From: Candidatus Nanopelagicales bacterium
Lineage (GTDB): Bacteria; Actinomycetota; Actinomycetes; S36-B12
Reading direction: 5' to 3'
Assembly: GCA_030836325.1 (NCBI GenBank)
Contig: JAURQC010000134.1
Coordinates: 5,129 to 69,128, forward strand
DNA length: 64,000 nucleotides
In this document: piece after piece, positions 18,533 through 26,936 of the stretch
Position numbering within the stretch: position 1 is the first letter of the stretch
Layout: every line of letters starts with the position of its first letter
Notes under the pieces: model-generated
Seen by the model: only the letters and a program-made list of their open reading frames with translations
Told to the model about the DNA's origin: nothing
Databases searched by the model: none
Made by a program: the position numbers and the translations under genes

Positions 18533-19858
18533 ATGGAGGAACACAAGGTCCTGACCCGTCCATCGCTGCGCGAACGCGGCTGGATCCTGTCGTACCTGCG
18601 CGACGAAACCGTGGGCGGCGTACTACTGATAATTGCCGCCGCAATCGCCCTCGTCTGGGTCAATTCCCCTTGGGGTGACAGCTACGTCAGCCTCGTCAAC
18701 TACCAAGTCGGTATCCCCGCCCTGGGGATCGAACTCAGCCTCAGCGCTTGGGCTGCCGATGCGCTGTTGGCGATCTTCTTCTTCGTCGTCGGCCTCGAAC
18801 TCAAGCACGAGCTCGTGGTCGGATCCCTATCCAAGCCATCACAGGCGGCCGTTCCGGCCATCGCTGCTCTCGGCGGAATGGTGGTCCCCGCGGGCCTTTA
18901 CTTAGTCATCAACTCCTCGATGGAAGGTGGCTCCACCACTGGTTGGGGCATTCCGATGGCGACCGACATTGCCTTCGCCCTAGCGGTACTCGCAGTGTTC
19001 GGGCGCAAGCTCCCTGTAGCGCTGCGAGCCTTCCTCCTCACGCTTGCCGTAGTCGATGATCTCGGGGCAATCGCCGTCATTGCGATCTTTTATTCCGAAA
19101 AGTTCTCGCTCCCGTGGTTCATTGCTGCGCTCGTGACCTTCGTCGCCTACGGGCTCGCGCAGCGCTTCCGGTGGAGCTCACCCTGGTTCTACGTCCCCAT
19201 CGCGATCATCGCGTGGTACTTCACCTACAAGTCCGGCGTTCACGCGACGGTCGCTGGCGTTGTGCTCGGCCTACTGACCCGCGTCAAAACCGATCCAGGC
19301 GAAGCGGAGTCCCCCGCAGATCGACTGGCCCATCGCATCCACCCAATCAGCGCCGGCATCGCGGTGCCGATCTTCGCTTTCATGGCAGCAGGAGTGGACC
19401 TGCGTTCCCTTGGCATCGTCGATGCCCTGACTGCTCCCGTTGCTCTCGGTGTTCTCGTGGGTCTCGTGATCGGAAAGCCAGTAGGCGTCCTGCTGTTCGC
19501 TTGGGTCACGGCCACCTTTACCCGCGCGTCGCTTGCAAAAGGAATCGCCTGGCGCGACGTCGGAGCCATCGGCATCCTGGCGGGTATCGGATTCACTGTG
19601 GCGCTGCTCATCGCCGAACTTGGCTACAAGGGCGACTACGAAACCCTCGAATCAGCGAAGGGAGCGATCCTGGCTGCTTCTTTGGTGGCTGCGATTCTTG
19701 CCGCGGCCGCGCTGACCCTTCGCGGTAAGCACTACGGAAAATTGGCGGAAATCGAGGACATCGACGCTAACAACGACGGCATTCCGGACGTGTACCAAGA
19801 CAGCCGGGATACGAATTCTGCCGGAACCAACGAGACGCCCGAGACTCCACAGCGCTAG
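18533..19858 (+). CDS. nhaA: Na+/H+ antiporter NhaA
   Basis: A 441-residue, 12-helix antiporter exchanging cytoplasmic sodium for protons. Asp175-Asp176 (AVVDDLGAI) match E. coli Asp163-Asp164, and Asp144 (ATDIAF) matches Asp133. There is an N-terminal extension of about 15 residues and a polar C-terminal tail with a calcium-like DANNDGIPD segment that E. coli NhaA lacks. It stands alone between acsA and the holin-X gene. Confidence 0.94.
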   Translation: MEEHKVLTRPSLRERGWILSYLRDETVGGVLLIIAAAIALVWVNSPWGDSYVSLVNYQVGIPALGIELSLSAWAADALLAIFFFVVGLELKHELVVGSLSKPSQAAVPAIAALGGMVVPAGLYLVINSSMEGGSTTGWGIPMATDIAFALAVLAVFGRKLPVALRAFLLTLAVVDDLGAIAVIAIFYSEKFSLPWFIAALVTFVAYGLAQRFRWSSPWFYVPIAIIAWYFTYKSGVHATVAGVVLGLLTRVKTDPGEAESPADRLAHRIHPISAGIAVPIFAFMAAGVDLRSLGIVDALTAPVALGVLVGLVIGKPVGVLLFAWVTATFTRASLAKGIAWRDVGAIGILAGIGFTVALLIAELGYKGDYETLESAKGAILAASLVAAILAAAALTLRGKHYGKLAEIEDIDANNDGIPDVYQDSRDTNSAGTNETPETPQR

Positions 19859-19916
19859 CCTGACGACACGCAACGCCGTCGACCCAGACGCACGCTCAAC
19901 GACGCACGGAGGAACC

Positions 19917-20318
19917 ATGGCCGATCAACCAAGCCTGGGGACTCTGGTCTCCAACGTCGTGCGTGACGCCAAACAGTTGCTCAATGCTCAGGTCGCGCTC
20001 ACGAAAACAGAGGCACAGCAGGCAGGTCAACAGATAGCCGTCGTCTCGGTGTTCGGGATCATCGCGCTGGCTGGACTGTCGATGGCCGGACTCTTTGGCC
20101 TCATCGCTCTCGCTTTCGGGATCGCAGCACTAGGACTACCTGTCTGGGCCGGGTTCCTCATCGTTACGGGAATTCTCCTGCTGGCCGCTGTCATCGCCGG
20201 CCTGGTCGCCAAAGTGCGCTCAGGAAAGATCACCGGACTCAGCGTTGCCCAGACCGAATGGAAGGCGACGACCGATGCGGTGTCGCAAGCCATGGGTAAA
20301 CCGGCCATCGGCGAGTAG
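19917..20318 (+). CDS. Actinobacterial holin-X (phage holin superfamily III) family protein
   Basis: A 133-residue membrane protein with an N-terminal amphipathic region rich in Ala/Gln, two hydrophobic hairpin segments (about residues 40-65 and 72-97) and a cytoplasmic tail. This fits the Pfam family named putative actinobacterial holin-X. The name is historical and there is no phage context; members are widespread chromosomal genes near marP. GGAGG lies just upstream of the ATG. Confidence 0.75.
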   Translation: MADQPSLGTLVSNVVRDAKQLLNAQVALTKTEAQQAGQQIAVVSVFGIIALAGLSMAGLFGLIALAFGIAALGLPVWAGFLIVTGILLLAAVIAGLVAKVRSGKITGLSVAQTEWKATTDAVSQAMGKPAIGE

Positions 20319-20344
20319 GACCCAACCGACCACGCCATCGGGAC

Positions 20345-20740
20345 GTGTCAGCCTCAAGCGAGCGACCCCGTGATCGCCTCGGCCGCCCTCTGCCCGTGGG
20401 GGACTCCCGGGCCTTTCCCACCGTTTCCGACCGGGACTTTGTTGATGCCGAGCAAGCGTGGACGGAGGCCATCGGCTTCCTGGCACAAGGGCTTCCCTTC
20501 CACGCTCACGAAGTTTTCGAACAGCGTTGGAAGTGCGCTCCGGACAATGAGCGCGAGGCCTGGCAGGCACTCGCTCAATGGGGTGCTGCGCTCACCCACG
20601 AAGCGCGTGGCAACCCCGTGGGCGCGGCACGAGTCGCCACCAGAGCAGCAGACCTACTCCAACGCGCCGTTCAAGCCGAATCGATACCCGCTGTCATCGA
20701 TATTGACCGCGTTCGAGTCTCCCTAGCGCAACTCACATGA
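20345..20740 (+). CDS. DUF309 domain protein
   Basis: A 131-residue soluble helical protein. The sequence LPFHAHEVFEQRWK carries the HxHE...W signature of DUF309, followed by a helix with QALAQWGAALTHEARGN. The function of the family is unknown; its His/Glu pattern could bind a metal. GTG start, 26 bases after the holin-X gene, so the two are probably cotranscribed. Its end overlaps the convergent marP by 18 bases. Confidence 0.8.
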   Translation: MSASSERPRDRLGRPLPVGDSRAFPTVSDRDFVDAEQAWTEAIGFLAQGLPFHAHEVFEQRWKCAPDNEREAWQALAQWGAALTHEARGNPVGAARVATRAADLLQRAVQAESIPAVIDIDRVRVSLAQLT

Positions 20741-21913
20741 GCCGTTCGGTACGCGGGAATCGGCTGGTCCGGCAGCGCGCAGTGCTTCGCGGATCTCTGC
20801 AGTTGTAAGCGCGTAGGCCGCATCCTGCTCATCCACACCGGCAGCGAAAACCATTCCGAAAACTTCTCCAAACTCATCGGTTAAGGGTCCTCCAGAGTTC
20901 CCCTGTTCCACGCTGCCCCGAAGGACATACACATCGCGCTCGACACCGGGATCTCCGTAGATGGACTCTCCCCGCGCATCGACTCGAGTTCGCACCCGGA
21001 CCGACTGGGCTTCAAATCTCTCTCCCCGTGGAAATCCGGTAACAACCGCCGACTGGCCCGACTCCAAGCTCGTTTGCGCGAGCCGAACGGGCCGGGCATT
21101 CAAGCCCTGCGTGCGAACCAATGCGATATCCGTGTTGGGATCGAAGTAAACGACGCGGGCGCGTTGTGCGGTTTGCCGAGGACGAACGCGAACGACGAGA
21201 TCCTCGACTCCAGCGACAACATGCGCGTTGGTCACAATCAACTCGGGCTCGATTGCGAAGCCCGATCCGGTGACGATTGTTTCGCAGGCGTCCGCGCTTC
21301 CTCGCAATCGAACATTGGAGTCGCGGATGACGTCGACTGCAGCCTGCGCCGGCTCCGGAATAGGCGCATCGACTTCCGTTCCCGGGATCGGCGCTAGCCC
21401 CGCGAAGACGCGCGGCACGGCAGTCTCACCGACAAGATCGCGTAACCCGTCGAACGCAGAACGCGCAGCTTCGGGCAGCAGTCGGTCCGTGGTGGTCAAG
21501 ACGATCGACTGATTAACCTGTCTGGTCACATCACTGCGAGGCAAAAACGCAACCACGCTCGCAACAACCCAGGCCACCAGTGCTAGAGCGAGAACATTCA
21601 GAGCAGCGCCACCAAGGTTGTCGACGAATCGCACCGGTCGCCAGGTCATCGAGGCCCGTAGGCGTCTACCCAGGATTGACAAGAGCGCCTGCCCAACGAC
21701 CGCACTGACGAGGACTCCAATCGCAACGAGAACAATCCGCAACGGACTGGACTCCACGAGCCGCTCGACGAGGTCAGGAAGCCAAAGGACCGCGAGCAAT
21801 CCGCCACCGAGGAATCCAAGGAAGGACAGCGCGCCTGCGACGAATCCCTGCCTCCACCCCACGAGCGCGAAGACAACGAGAGCTCCGACCATCAGCCAAT
21901 CGACGGGGTTCAT
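20723..21913 (-). CDS. marP: MarP-type membrane serine protease
   Basis: A 396-residue protein with an N-terminal CvpA-like domain of four helices (about 5-125) and a periplasmic trypsin-like protease. The catalytic triad is His231 (TNAHVV), Asp262 (NTDIAL) and Ser340 (GNSGGP). Cys210 and Cys393 match the regulatory disulfide pair of M. tuberculosis MarP (Rv3671c, 397 residues), which supports acid resistance through cell-wall hydrolase processing. ATG 21913 is chosen because it lies one base after the NUDIX stop and gives the family length. Confidence 0.93.
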   Translation of the reverse strand: MNPVDWLMVGALVVFALVGWRQGFVAGALSFLGFLGGGLLAVLWLPDLVERLVESSPLRIVLVAIGVLVSAVVGQALLSILGRRLRASMTWRPVRFVDNLGGAALNVLALALVAWVVASVVAFLPRSDVTRQVNQSIVLTTTDRLLPEAARSAFDGLRDLVGETAVPRVFAGLAPIPGTEVDAPIPEPAQAAVDVIRDSNVRLRGSADACETIVTGSGFAIEPELIVTNAHVVAGVEDLVVRVRPRQTAQRARVVYFDPNTDIALVRTQGLNARPVRLAQTSLESGQSAVVTGFPRGERFEAQSVRVRTRVDARGESIYGDPGVERDVYVLRGSVEQGNSGGPLTDEFGEVFGMVFAAGVDEQDAAYALTTAEIREALRAAGPADSRVPNGSCELR

Positions 21914-21914
21914 G

Positions 21915-22571
21915 TCATCTCTCGATCCGCACCGTGCGTGAGGAGTCCCATTCGCGTGACCAGCCGGCGTAGTCAAGGATCCCGGCAAGCACGCCCGCGG
22001 TGAAACCCCACACGAGCATGTCGTTTACCAAGAAGCCGGGACCGCGATAGCCGGACGGATGCAGAGCTGTACAGCGATTGGCAGGATTCACGAGATCATT
22101 TACGGCGACTCGCTCCACCCGCGAGACCTCAGATGTGTCTTGGACAGCAACCTCTGAGGGTTCGTGCCACCAACCCAAGACCGGTGAGACCACAAAGTCG
22201 CTCACCGGCACCCATAAGTCGGGGAGCCCACCGAAGATGGTGATCCCACCGACATCGACACCCGTCTCCTCCTGCGCCTCGCGCAAGGCCGTCGAGGTCG
22301 CATCTGCGTCGATCGCCTCGGCAACACCGCCAGGAAAAGCCGGCTGTCCAGAGTGCGCGTCCGATCCTCGGGCTCGCTCGATTAGGAGCACATCGGGGCC
22401 GTCACCAAAAAGCACGAGCACGGCAGCGTGACGACCGCTTCCCTCAACAGGCACAAAGCGGGTGACATCACCGGAGTTGACGGTCGGCAGGGCGCTAGCA
22501 AGCGGCGTCAACCACGTCGGGATCCGGGCAGTGGCCTCATCGTCTCGGTAGCCCAGCGTTCGCCACGTCAT
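21915..22571 (-). CDS. NUDIX hydrolase, CoA pyrophosphatase type
   Basis: A 218-residue NUDIX protein. The box runs from PGGVAEAID to REAQEETGV, with the aligned Gly and Glu metal ligands present, and the preceding FPGG context is typical of CoA/acyl-CoA pyrophosphatases. It is equivalent to Rv3672c. Its ATG overlaps the stop of the upstream lipoprotein gene as ATGA, and marP starts one base after its stop: a tight four-gene operon with nth first. Confidence 0.87.
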   Translation of the reverse strand: MTWRTLGYRDDEATARIPTWLTPLASALPTVNSGDVTRFVPVEGSGRHAAVLVLFGDGPDVLLIERARGSDAHSGQPAFPGGVAEAIDADATSTALREAQEETGVDVGGITIFGGLPDLWVPVSDFVVSPVLGWWHEPSEVAVQDTSEVSRVERVAVNDLVNPANRCTALHPSGYRGPGFLVNDMLVWGFTAGVLAGILDYAGWSREWDSSRTVRIER

Positions 22572-23197
22572 CGAAGGACGCCGAGATACTGCTCGAGCAA
22601 CGCATTGAAGTACTCGGTACTCGGTAGCGCGCCATTGTGACGGCCGACGATCACGCCTTTGTCGTTCACGAAGAAGGTGACAGGCGGGCCAGAGATGGCC
22701 ATGAGCCCACGGATATCGCCGGCTTCGTCGACAACCGAGGGGAAGTCCGCACCGAAGTCCCGCATCATGGCCAGTGCGGAGCTGTCCTGGTCTTGGATAT
22801 CTACGCCGAAGAACTGGACTTCACCTCTGAGATCGGCGGCTGCAGCAGTGAGGATTGGCATTTCCGCAATACATGGCGGACACCAGGACGCCCACACATT
22901 CACCACCGTGGGCAAGCCACGCACCGCAGACAGGTCGACGTCCGGACCATGACCCAGGCACCGGAAGGTGACCGACGGAAGGCCTGGGATCGCGGCGTCG
23001 GGATTCGGTTCACCGATCGGGCACGGATCAAGCCCCGCTTCTTCGATCAACGGCAGTAGATCGGGATCCTTGTCAGTGGTTTCAATTGGAGCCGGAGCAA
23101 CCTCGGTCGCAGCTTCAGCTTGGGTCGCCGCGGGGGCACCGTCACTGCATCCAGTCAGGAAAACAGCACCGACAACCAATAGGGCGAGACGGTTCAT
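22568..23197 (-). CDS. Thioredoxin-like (TlpA/ResA type) lipoprotein
   Basis: A 209-residue exported protein. A lipoprotein signal with lipobox LTGC ends at about residue 16. The thioredoxin fold carries WASWCPPC, the CxxC redox site, and two extra cysteines precede it (LDPCPIG, FRCLGHG). It likely reduces or matures extracytoplasmic disulfides, possibly in cytochrome c biogenesis. It is equivalent to Rv3673c. ATG 23197 overlaps the nth stop as ATGA, which settles the start against a longer frame. Confidence 0.88.
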   Translation of the reverse strand: MNRLALLVVGAVFLTGCSDGAPAATQAEAATEVAPAPIETTDKDPDLLPLIEEAGLDPCPIGEPNPDAAIPGLPSVTFRCLGHGPDVDLSAVRGLPTVVNVWASWCPPCIAEMPILTAAAADLRGEVQFFGVDIQDQDSSALAMMRDFGADFPSVVDEAGDIRGLMAISGPPVTFFVNDKGVIVGRHNGALPSTEYFNALLEQYLGVLR

Positions 23198-23916
23198 GCG
23201 CGGCCCTGTGTCCGAACCAAAATCTCGGCTTGCTCGGGATCGGTGGGGCCCTCGCCGAAACTCGGGCACAACGACGCGACTGGACAAGCCCCACACGCTG
23301 GCTTGCGTGCATGGCAGATACGTCGGCCATGCCACACGACGTAGTGCGACAACATCGTGTAGTCCTTTTCGGGAAAGAGCGCAGCAGCGTCGGCTTCGAT
23401 CTTGTCCGTGTTCTTCTGTTCAGTCCACCCAAATCGGCGGGCCAATCGACCGAAGTGAGTGTCTACCGTGATGCCCGGGATATCGAAAGCGTTGCCGAGG
23501 ACAACATTCGCAGTCTTTCGGCCAACACCCGGCAGAGAGACGAGATCGTCCAGGTTCCCGGGGACGTCACCACCAAAGTCGTCGCAAAGGCGCTGTGCCA
23601 TCTGCTGGATCGTCTGCGCTTTTTGCCGAAAAAAGCCCGTGGGTGCGATGGCCTGTTCGAGATCCTCTCGCTTGGCAGCGGCAAGTGCGGCAGCGTTCGG
23701 GTAGGTGGCAAAGAGTGCCGGGGTGACCTTGTTAACCCGTTGATCTGTGCATTGCGCACTCAGCACGGTTGCTACGAGGAGTTCCAGCGGCGTAGTGAAA
23801 TCCAGTTCGCAGTGCGCATCGGGATATCGCTTCGAAAGGCCTCGGTAAATAGCGCGCGCTTGGCGGCGAAGTTCCTTCAATTGATCGCCGTCAAGCGGAG
23901 GAGAAGTGCGCACCAT
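23194..23916 (-). CDS. nth: Endonuclease III
   Basis: A 240-residue DNA glycosylase/AP lyase for oxidised pyrimidines. The helix-hairpin-helix LPGVGRKTANVV carries the catalytic Lys, ITVDTHFGR carries the catalytic Asp, and CHARKPACGACPVASLC gives the C-x6-C-x2-C-x5-C iron-sulfur ligands. The start is ATG 23916 or the adjacent GTG 23913 (GGAG upstream); a longer frame adds nothing conserved. It diverges from crp and leads the nth-lipoprotein-NUDIX-marP operon. Confidence 0.94.
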   Translation of the reverse strand: MVRTSPPLDGDQLKELRRQARAIYRGLSKRYPDAHCELDFTTPLELLVATVLSAQCTDQRVNKVTPALFATYPNAAALAAAKREDLEQAIAPTGFFRQKAQTIQQMAQRLCDDFGGDVPGNLDDLVSLPGVGRKTANVVLGNAFDIPGITVDTHFGRLARRFGWTEQKNTDKIEADAAALFPEKDYTMLSHYVVWHGRRICHARKPACGACPVASLCPSFGEGPTDPEQAEILVRTQGRA

Positions 23917-24081
23917 GACTCCAGGGTAAGCGCGGACTATGCCGACCCGGTTTCTGCGTCGCATCAACACGGGAGGGCAGGTGGAGAGGACCCTGTACCG
24001 CCTCACCCAGCACGTCTACGACACAATGACGCCAACTCAATCGGGAGGCCGCGTGACTTCCCCACACAGAAGGGCTTCCTC

Positions 24082-24756
24082 GTGGACGACGTCTTGGCCA
24101 ACACTCCGTTGTTCTCGGCGCTGGATCCACAAGGAGCAGACGCTCTTCGTGCGTCGCTTAGTGAGGTCCGCGTTGCCAAGGGGCAGGAACTGTTTCACGA
24201 GGGCGAACCCGGTGATCACCTCTACTTGATTCTCGACGGCAAGGTGAAGCTCGGTCACGGTTCCCCCGATGGTCGTGAGTCGTTGATGGCAATCTTGGGT
24301 CCAGGAGAGATGTTTGGTGAATTGAGTCTCTTCGACCCAGGTCTGCGTACCTCGACCGCTACCGCTCTAACTGAGGCGACGGTCCTGGCGCTAGGCAACG
24401 AACAACTGATGCCACTCCTTGAGGGCCGTCCGGCCGTGGCTGCCGCCTTGCTTCAAGCGCTCGCGCGCCGGTTGCGGCGTACCAACGACGCGATGGCTGA
24501 TCTCGTCTTCTCCGACGTTCCCGGTCGTGTCGCCAAGGCGCTCATGGAACTCGGCGAGAAGTTCGGAACCCTAACTCCAGACGGCCTCCTGGTCACACAC
24601 GACCTGACTCAAGAGGAACTGGCTCAACTTGTCGGCGCATCTCGCGAAACCGTCAACAAGGCCCTGGCCGAATTCGGTCAGCGCGGATGGATCAAACTTG
24701 AATCACGTCAGGTTCTCATCACTGACGTTGAACGTCTTGGCAAGCGCGCTCGCTAA
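24082..24756 (+). CDS. crp: Crp/Fnr family cAMP-responsive regulator
   Basis: A 224-residue regulator, the same length as M. tuberculosis Crp (Rv3676). The cyclic-nucleotide-binding domain has FGELSLFDPGLRTSTA, the phosphate-binding cassette. The winged HTH includes LTQEELAQLVGASRETVNKA, nearly identical to the mycobacterial recognition region as I recall it. I chose GTG 24082 (AGAAGGG upstream) because it gives the family length; the frame stays open far upstream through nth. It overlaps the convergent hydrolase by four bases. Confidence 0.94.
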   Translation: MDDVLANTPLFSALDPQGADALRASLSEVRVAKGQELFHEGEPGDHLYLILDGKVKLGHGSPDGRESLMAILGPGEMFGELSLFDPGLRTSTATALTEATVLALGNEQLMPLLEGRPAVAAALLQALARRLRRTNDAMADLVFSDVPGRVAKALMELGEKFGTLTPDGLLVTHDLTQEELAQLVGASRETVNKALAEFGQRGWIKLESRQVLITDVERLGKRAR

Positions 24757-25571
24757 GAACGCTGCAAGTACTCGATCTGAGCTCGGACGGTGGCAAGAGC
24801 CGCAGGACGAACCTCTGGCGGAATATCCACATAGACGCGATCCACGATCTCGGCATCTGTCGTGGCACCAGATTTCATGATCGATGCGATTTCCTCAAGA
24901 CGCTCAAAGCGATGGCGAAGGTACGCCTCCACAACCGATCGCGGCTCTTCGATGAGCGGTCCATGCCCGGGTAGGAGTGTTGTGATGCCCTGGTCATCAC
25001 ACTCACGGGCCAGCATTTGCAGACTCGACAGGTAGTCATCGAGCCGACCGTCCGGGTGTGCAACGAGAGTTGAACCACGCCCTAGGACAGTGTCGCCGGT
25101 GATGATCGTGGACTCGACCACGAAGCAAACGCTGTCCGATGAGTGACCTGGCGTGGGCACAACGCGAATGTCAGCACCGTTCACGTCGAATCGCTCAGCC
25201 TTCGCGAAGCGCGAAATCTCGATCGACGCATCACCGGGCACGCTTGTATCCCATGCATGCAGTGAAATTCCGAACCGTTGAGCGAGTTCACGAGCGCCCT
25301 CGGAGTGATCGAGGTGTCCGTGGGTCAAAAGAATGCCGGTTGGATGATTGCTTCGGCGCTCGAGGGTCTCCTCAATTGCCGTCCGATGACCCGACCCCAA
25401 AGGACCTGGATCGATGATGACGCAAGATCCGCCGGCTTCTCCGATAATCCACGTGTTGGTGCCGTCGAGTGTCCACGCTGACGGATTGGGAGCAAGAACA
25501 CACTCCGCAAATTTCGATGCAACCCCGCCACTCCACTGACGGTCCTCGCCGATCAGAAGCCGACCACTCAC
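24753..25571 (-). CDS. Metallo-beta-lactamase-fold hydrolase
   Basis: A 272-residue zinc hydrolase with the metal motif THGHLDH and later His ligands (PTPGHSSDS, LLPGHGP). It belongs to the LACTB2-like branch, some members of which are endoribonucleases. It is equivalent to Rv3677c next to crp. GTG start at 25571. The gene follows a NUDIX gene by 18 bases and forms the end of a four-gene minus-strand operon. Confidence 0.85.
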   Translation of the reverse strand: MSGRLLIGEDRQWSGGVASKFAECVLAPNPSAWTLDGTNTWIIGEAGGSCVIIDPGPLGSGHRTAIEETLERRSNHPTGILLTHGHLDHSEGARELAQRFGISLHAWDTSVPGDASIEISRFAKAERFDVNGADIRVVPTPGHSSDSVCFVVESTIITGDTVLGRGSTLVAHPDGRLDDYLSSLQMLARECDDQGITTLLPGHGPLIEEPRSVVEAYLRHRFERLEEIASIMKSGATTDAEIVDRVYVDIPPEVRPAALATVRAQIEYLQRS

Positions 25572-25589
25572 CCCGTCAGACCTTTCCTG

Positions 25590-26246
25590 TCACCGATCAT
25601 CGGACATCTCGGAGCCGTCTGTCTCGGCCTGCGCCGGACCTGATACCTCCGACTGCAGAACCTCGAATGTCTCCGCGTGAAGTATGTCCCACATACCGTC
25701 AGGCCTCATACGTGGAAGTTTCGGAACGGGAGCCGTTACCGGTGCGTGCACTTCACCCATGATCCCGTCGGCAAGACATTGAAGGACTACAGCGGTCGGC
25801 CTCAGCATTGGAAGATGGCCTTGAGCGTGTAGCTGCAACGCTTGAGACGGCTTCAACCATCGAAGCTCGGTGGCTTCGGATGTGGTCAAGCGGCCTTCGT
25901 CACTGGTGCGTGCGAGATAAAACGAGACGTCGTAGCGACGATCCTCCACCTCGGGCGTTACCCACCGGTCGAACAGTCGGCAATCGGTGACCTCGATGTC
26001 TACTTCTTCGGCCGTTTCGCGGATGGCGCATGCCAGCAGCGGGTCGGCTGCCGCGAGATCCTCGCGGGAGACACCACCTCCGGGAAAAACATGCATTCCC
26101 GGAGCAAAAGGCATCGTCACGCTGCGCTTAAGAAGAAGTACCAAGTCTTCACGCAGCAAGACCATGGTCGCTGCCGCCTTCGCCGCCGGAGGCTCCCAGC
26201 GACCATCGCCAGTCGCAACCGAAACCCAGCGGTCGTGACGATTCAC
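25590..26246 (-). CDS. NUDIX hydrolase (NUDT19-like)
   Basis: A 218-residue NUDIX protein. The box FPGGGVSREDL...REtaEEvdIEV is present but with a longer insert between Gly and Glu than in MutT, as in NUDT19-type CoA diphosphatases. A C-terminal acidic tail follows. GTG start two bases after the ridA stop. Substrate not determinable; CoA esters are the best guess from the family. Confidence 0.78.
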   Translation of the reverse strand: MNRHDRWVSVATGDGRWEPPAAKAAATMVLLREDLVLLLKRSVTMPFAPGMHVFPGGGVSREDLAAADPLLACAIRETAEEVDIEVTDCRLFDRWVTPEVEDRRYDVSFYLARTSDEGRLTTSEATELRWLKPSQALQLHAQGHLPMLRPTAVVLQCLADGIMGEVHAPVTAPVPKLPRMRPDGMWDILHAETFEVLQSEVSGPAQAETDGSEMSDDR

Positions 26247-26248
26247 CG

Positions 26249-26710
26249 TCAGTCGACGACCTCAACGATCATCTCGATCTCGACAGGAGCGTCTTTAGGA
26301 AGTACCGCTACTCCGACTGCAGACCGAGCGTGTATGCCGGCATCACCAAAGATCTCACCGAGGAGGTCACTCGCACCATTAATGACGGCGGGCTGACCAG
26401 AGAACGATGGCTCACTCGCGACAAACCCGACGACCTTGACGATGCGGGAGATGTTGTCGATTCCACCGGCGACAGATGCAACAGCCGCAAGTCCGTTGAG
26501 AATGCACGCGCGAGCACATTCGTGCGCCGTCGCCTCATCGACATCCGCACCCACCTTGCCTGTGGCGAGGAGCTCGCCTTCAACCAGCGGGAGTTGGCCA
26601 GCGGTATAGACATAGTTTCCACTGCGAAGGGCAGGGACGTAGGACGCAAGCGGCGCGGCAACTGCCGGCAGCTCAATGCCCAAATCGTTCAAGCGCGCAC
26701 TTGCTGTCAT
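26249..26710 (-). CDS. ridA: RidA family protein
   Basis: A 153-residue RidA/YjgF-like protein, which normally hydrolyses reactive enamine/imine intermediates from amino acid metabolism. It shows the YVYTAGQLP strand, CARACILNGLAAV helix and a C-terminal VEIEMIVEVV strand. The catalytic Arg of the canonical class is not obvious (SAVGVAVLPKDAPVEIE), so it may be one of the Rid subgroups. ATG 26710 is favoured by GAGGGGTGAG upstream. It is equivalent to Rv3678c. Confidence 0.82.
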   Translation of the reverse strand: MTASARLNDLGIELPAVAAPLASYVPALRSGNYVYTAGQLPLVEGELLATGKVGADVDEATAHECARACILNGLAAVASVAGGIDNISRIVKVVGFVASEPSFSGQPAVINGASDLLGEIFGDAGIHARSAVGVAVLPKDAPVEIEMIVEVVD

Positions 26711-26717
26711 CGGTGAC

Positions 26718-26876
26718 TCACCCCTCGATTGGTCGCTTGAGGTAGGCAACCATGTTTTCCGCGTTGGGGCCCGGCACTACTTGAACGAGTTCCCAGCCGT
26801 CCTGTCCCCAAGTGTCCAGGATCTGCTTGGTCGCGTGAATGAGCAACGGAACGGTTGCGTACTCCCATGTAGTCAT
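26718..26876 (-). CDS. DUF4177 small protein
   Basis: A 52-residue protein starting MTTWEYATVPLLIHAT with GQDGWELVQVVPG in the middle, the hallmark of the DUF4177 family (Rv3678A type). Function unknown. GAGG lies upstream of the ATG at 26876; longer frames are rejected. It lies seven bases before ridA and begins the operon that runs to the metallo-beta-lactamase gene. It diverges from the bagA gene. Confidence 0.82.
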   Translation of the reverse strand: MTTWEYATVPLLIHATKQILDTWGQDGWELVQVVPGPNAENMVAYLKRPIEG

Positions 26877-26936
26877 GCGCCTCAGGGTAGTGCCTGAGCC
26901 AAGCGAGGCCTCGCGATGCAGGCATAGGGTGGAGGA

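Noticed and set aside
19917..20318. Prophage remnant because of a holin-like gene
   Set aside because: The actinobacterial holin-X family is a common chromosomal membrane protein; no other phage gene is nearby.
24053..24068. GTGA...CACA stretch before crp as a Crp autoregulatory site
   Set aside because: The half-sites do not fall in the TGTGA-N6-TCACA register, so the match is not convincing.
23086..24081. Upstream extension of the crp frame to 556 residues
   Set aside because: It overlaps nth and the lipoprotein gene in antisense; the 224-residue product fits the family exactly.
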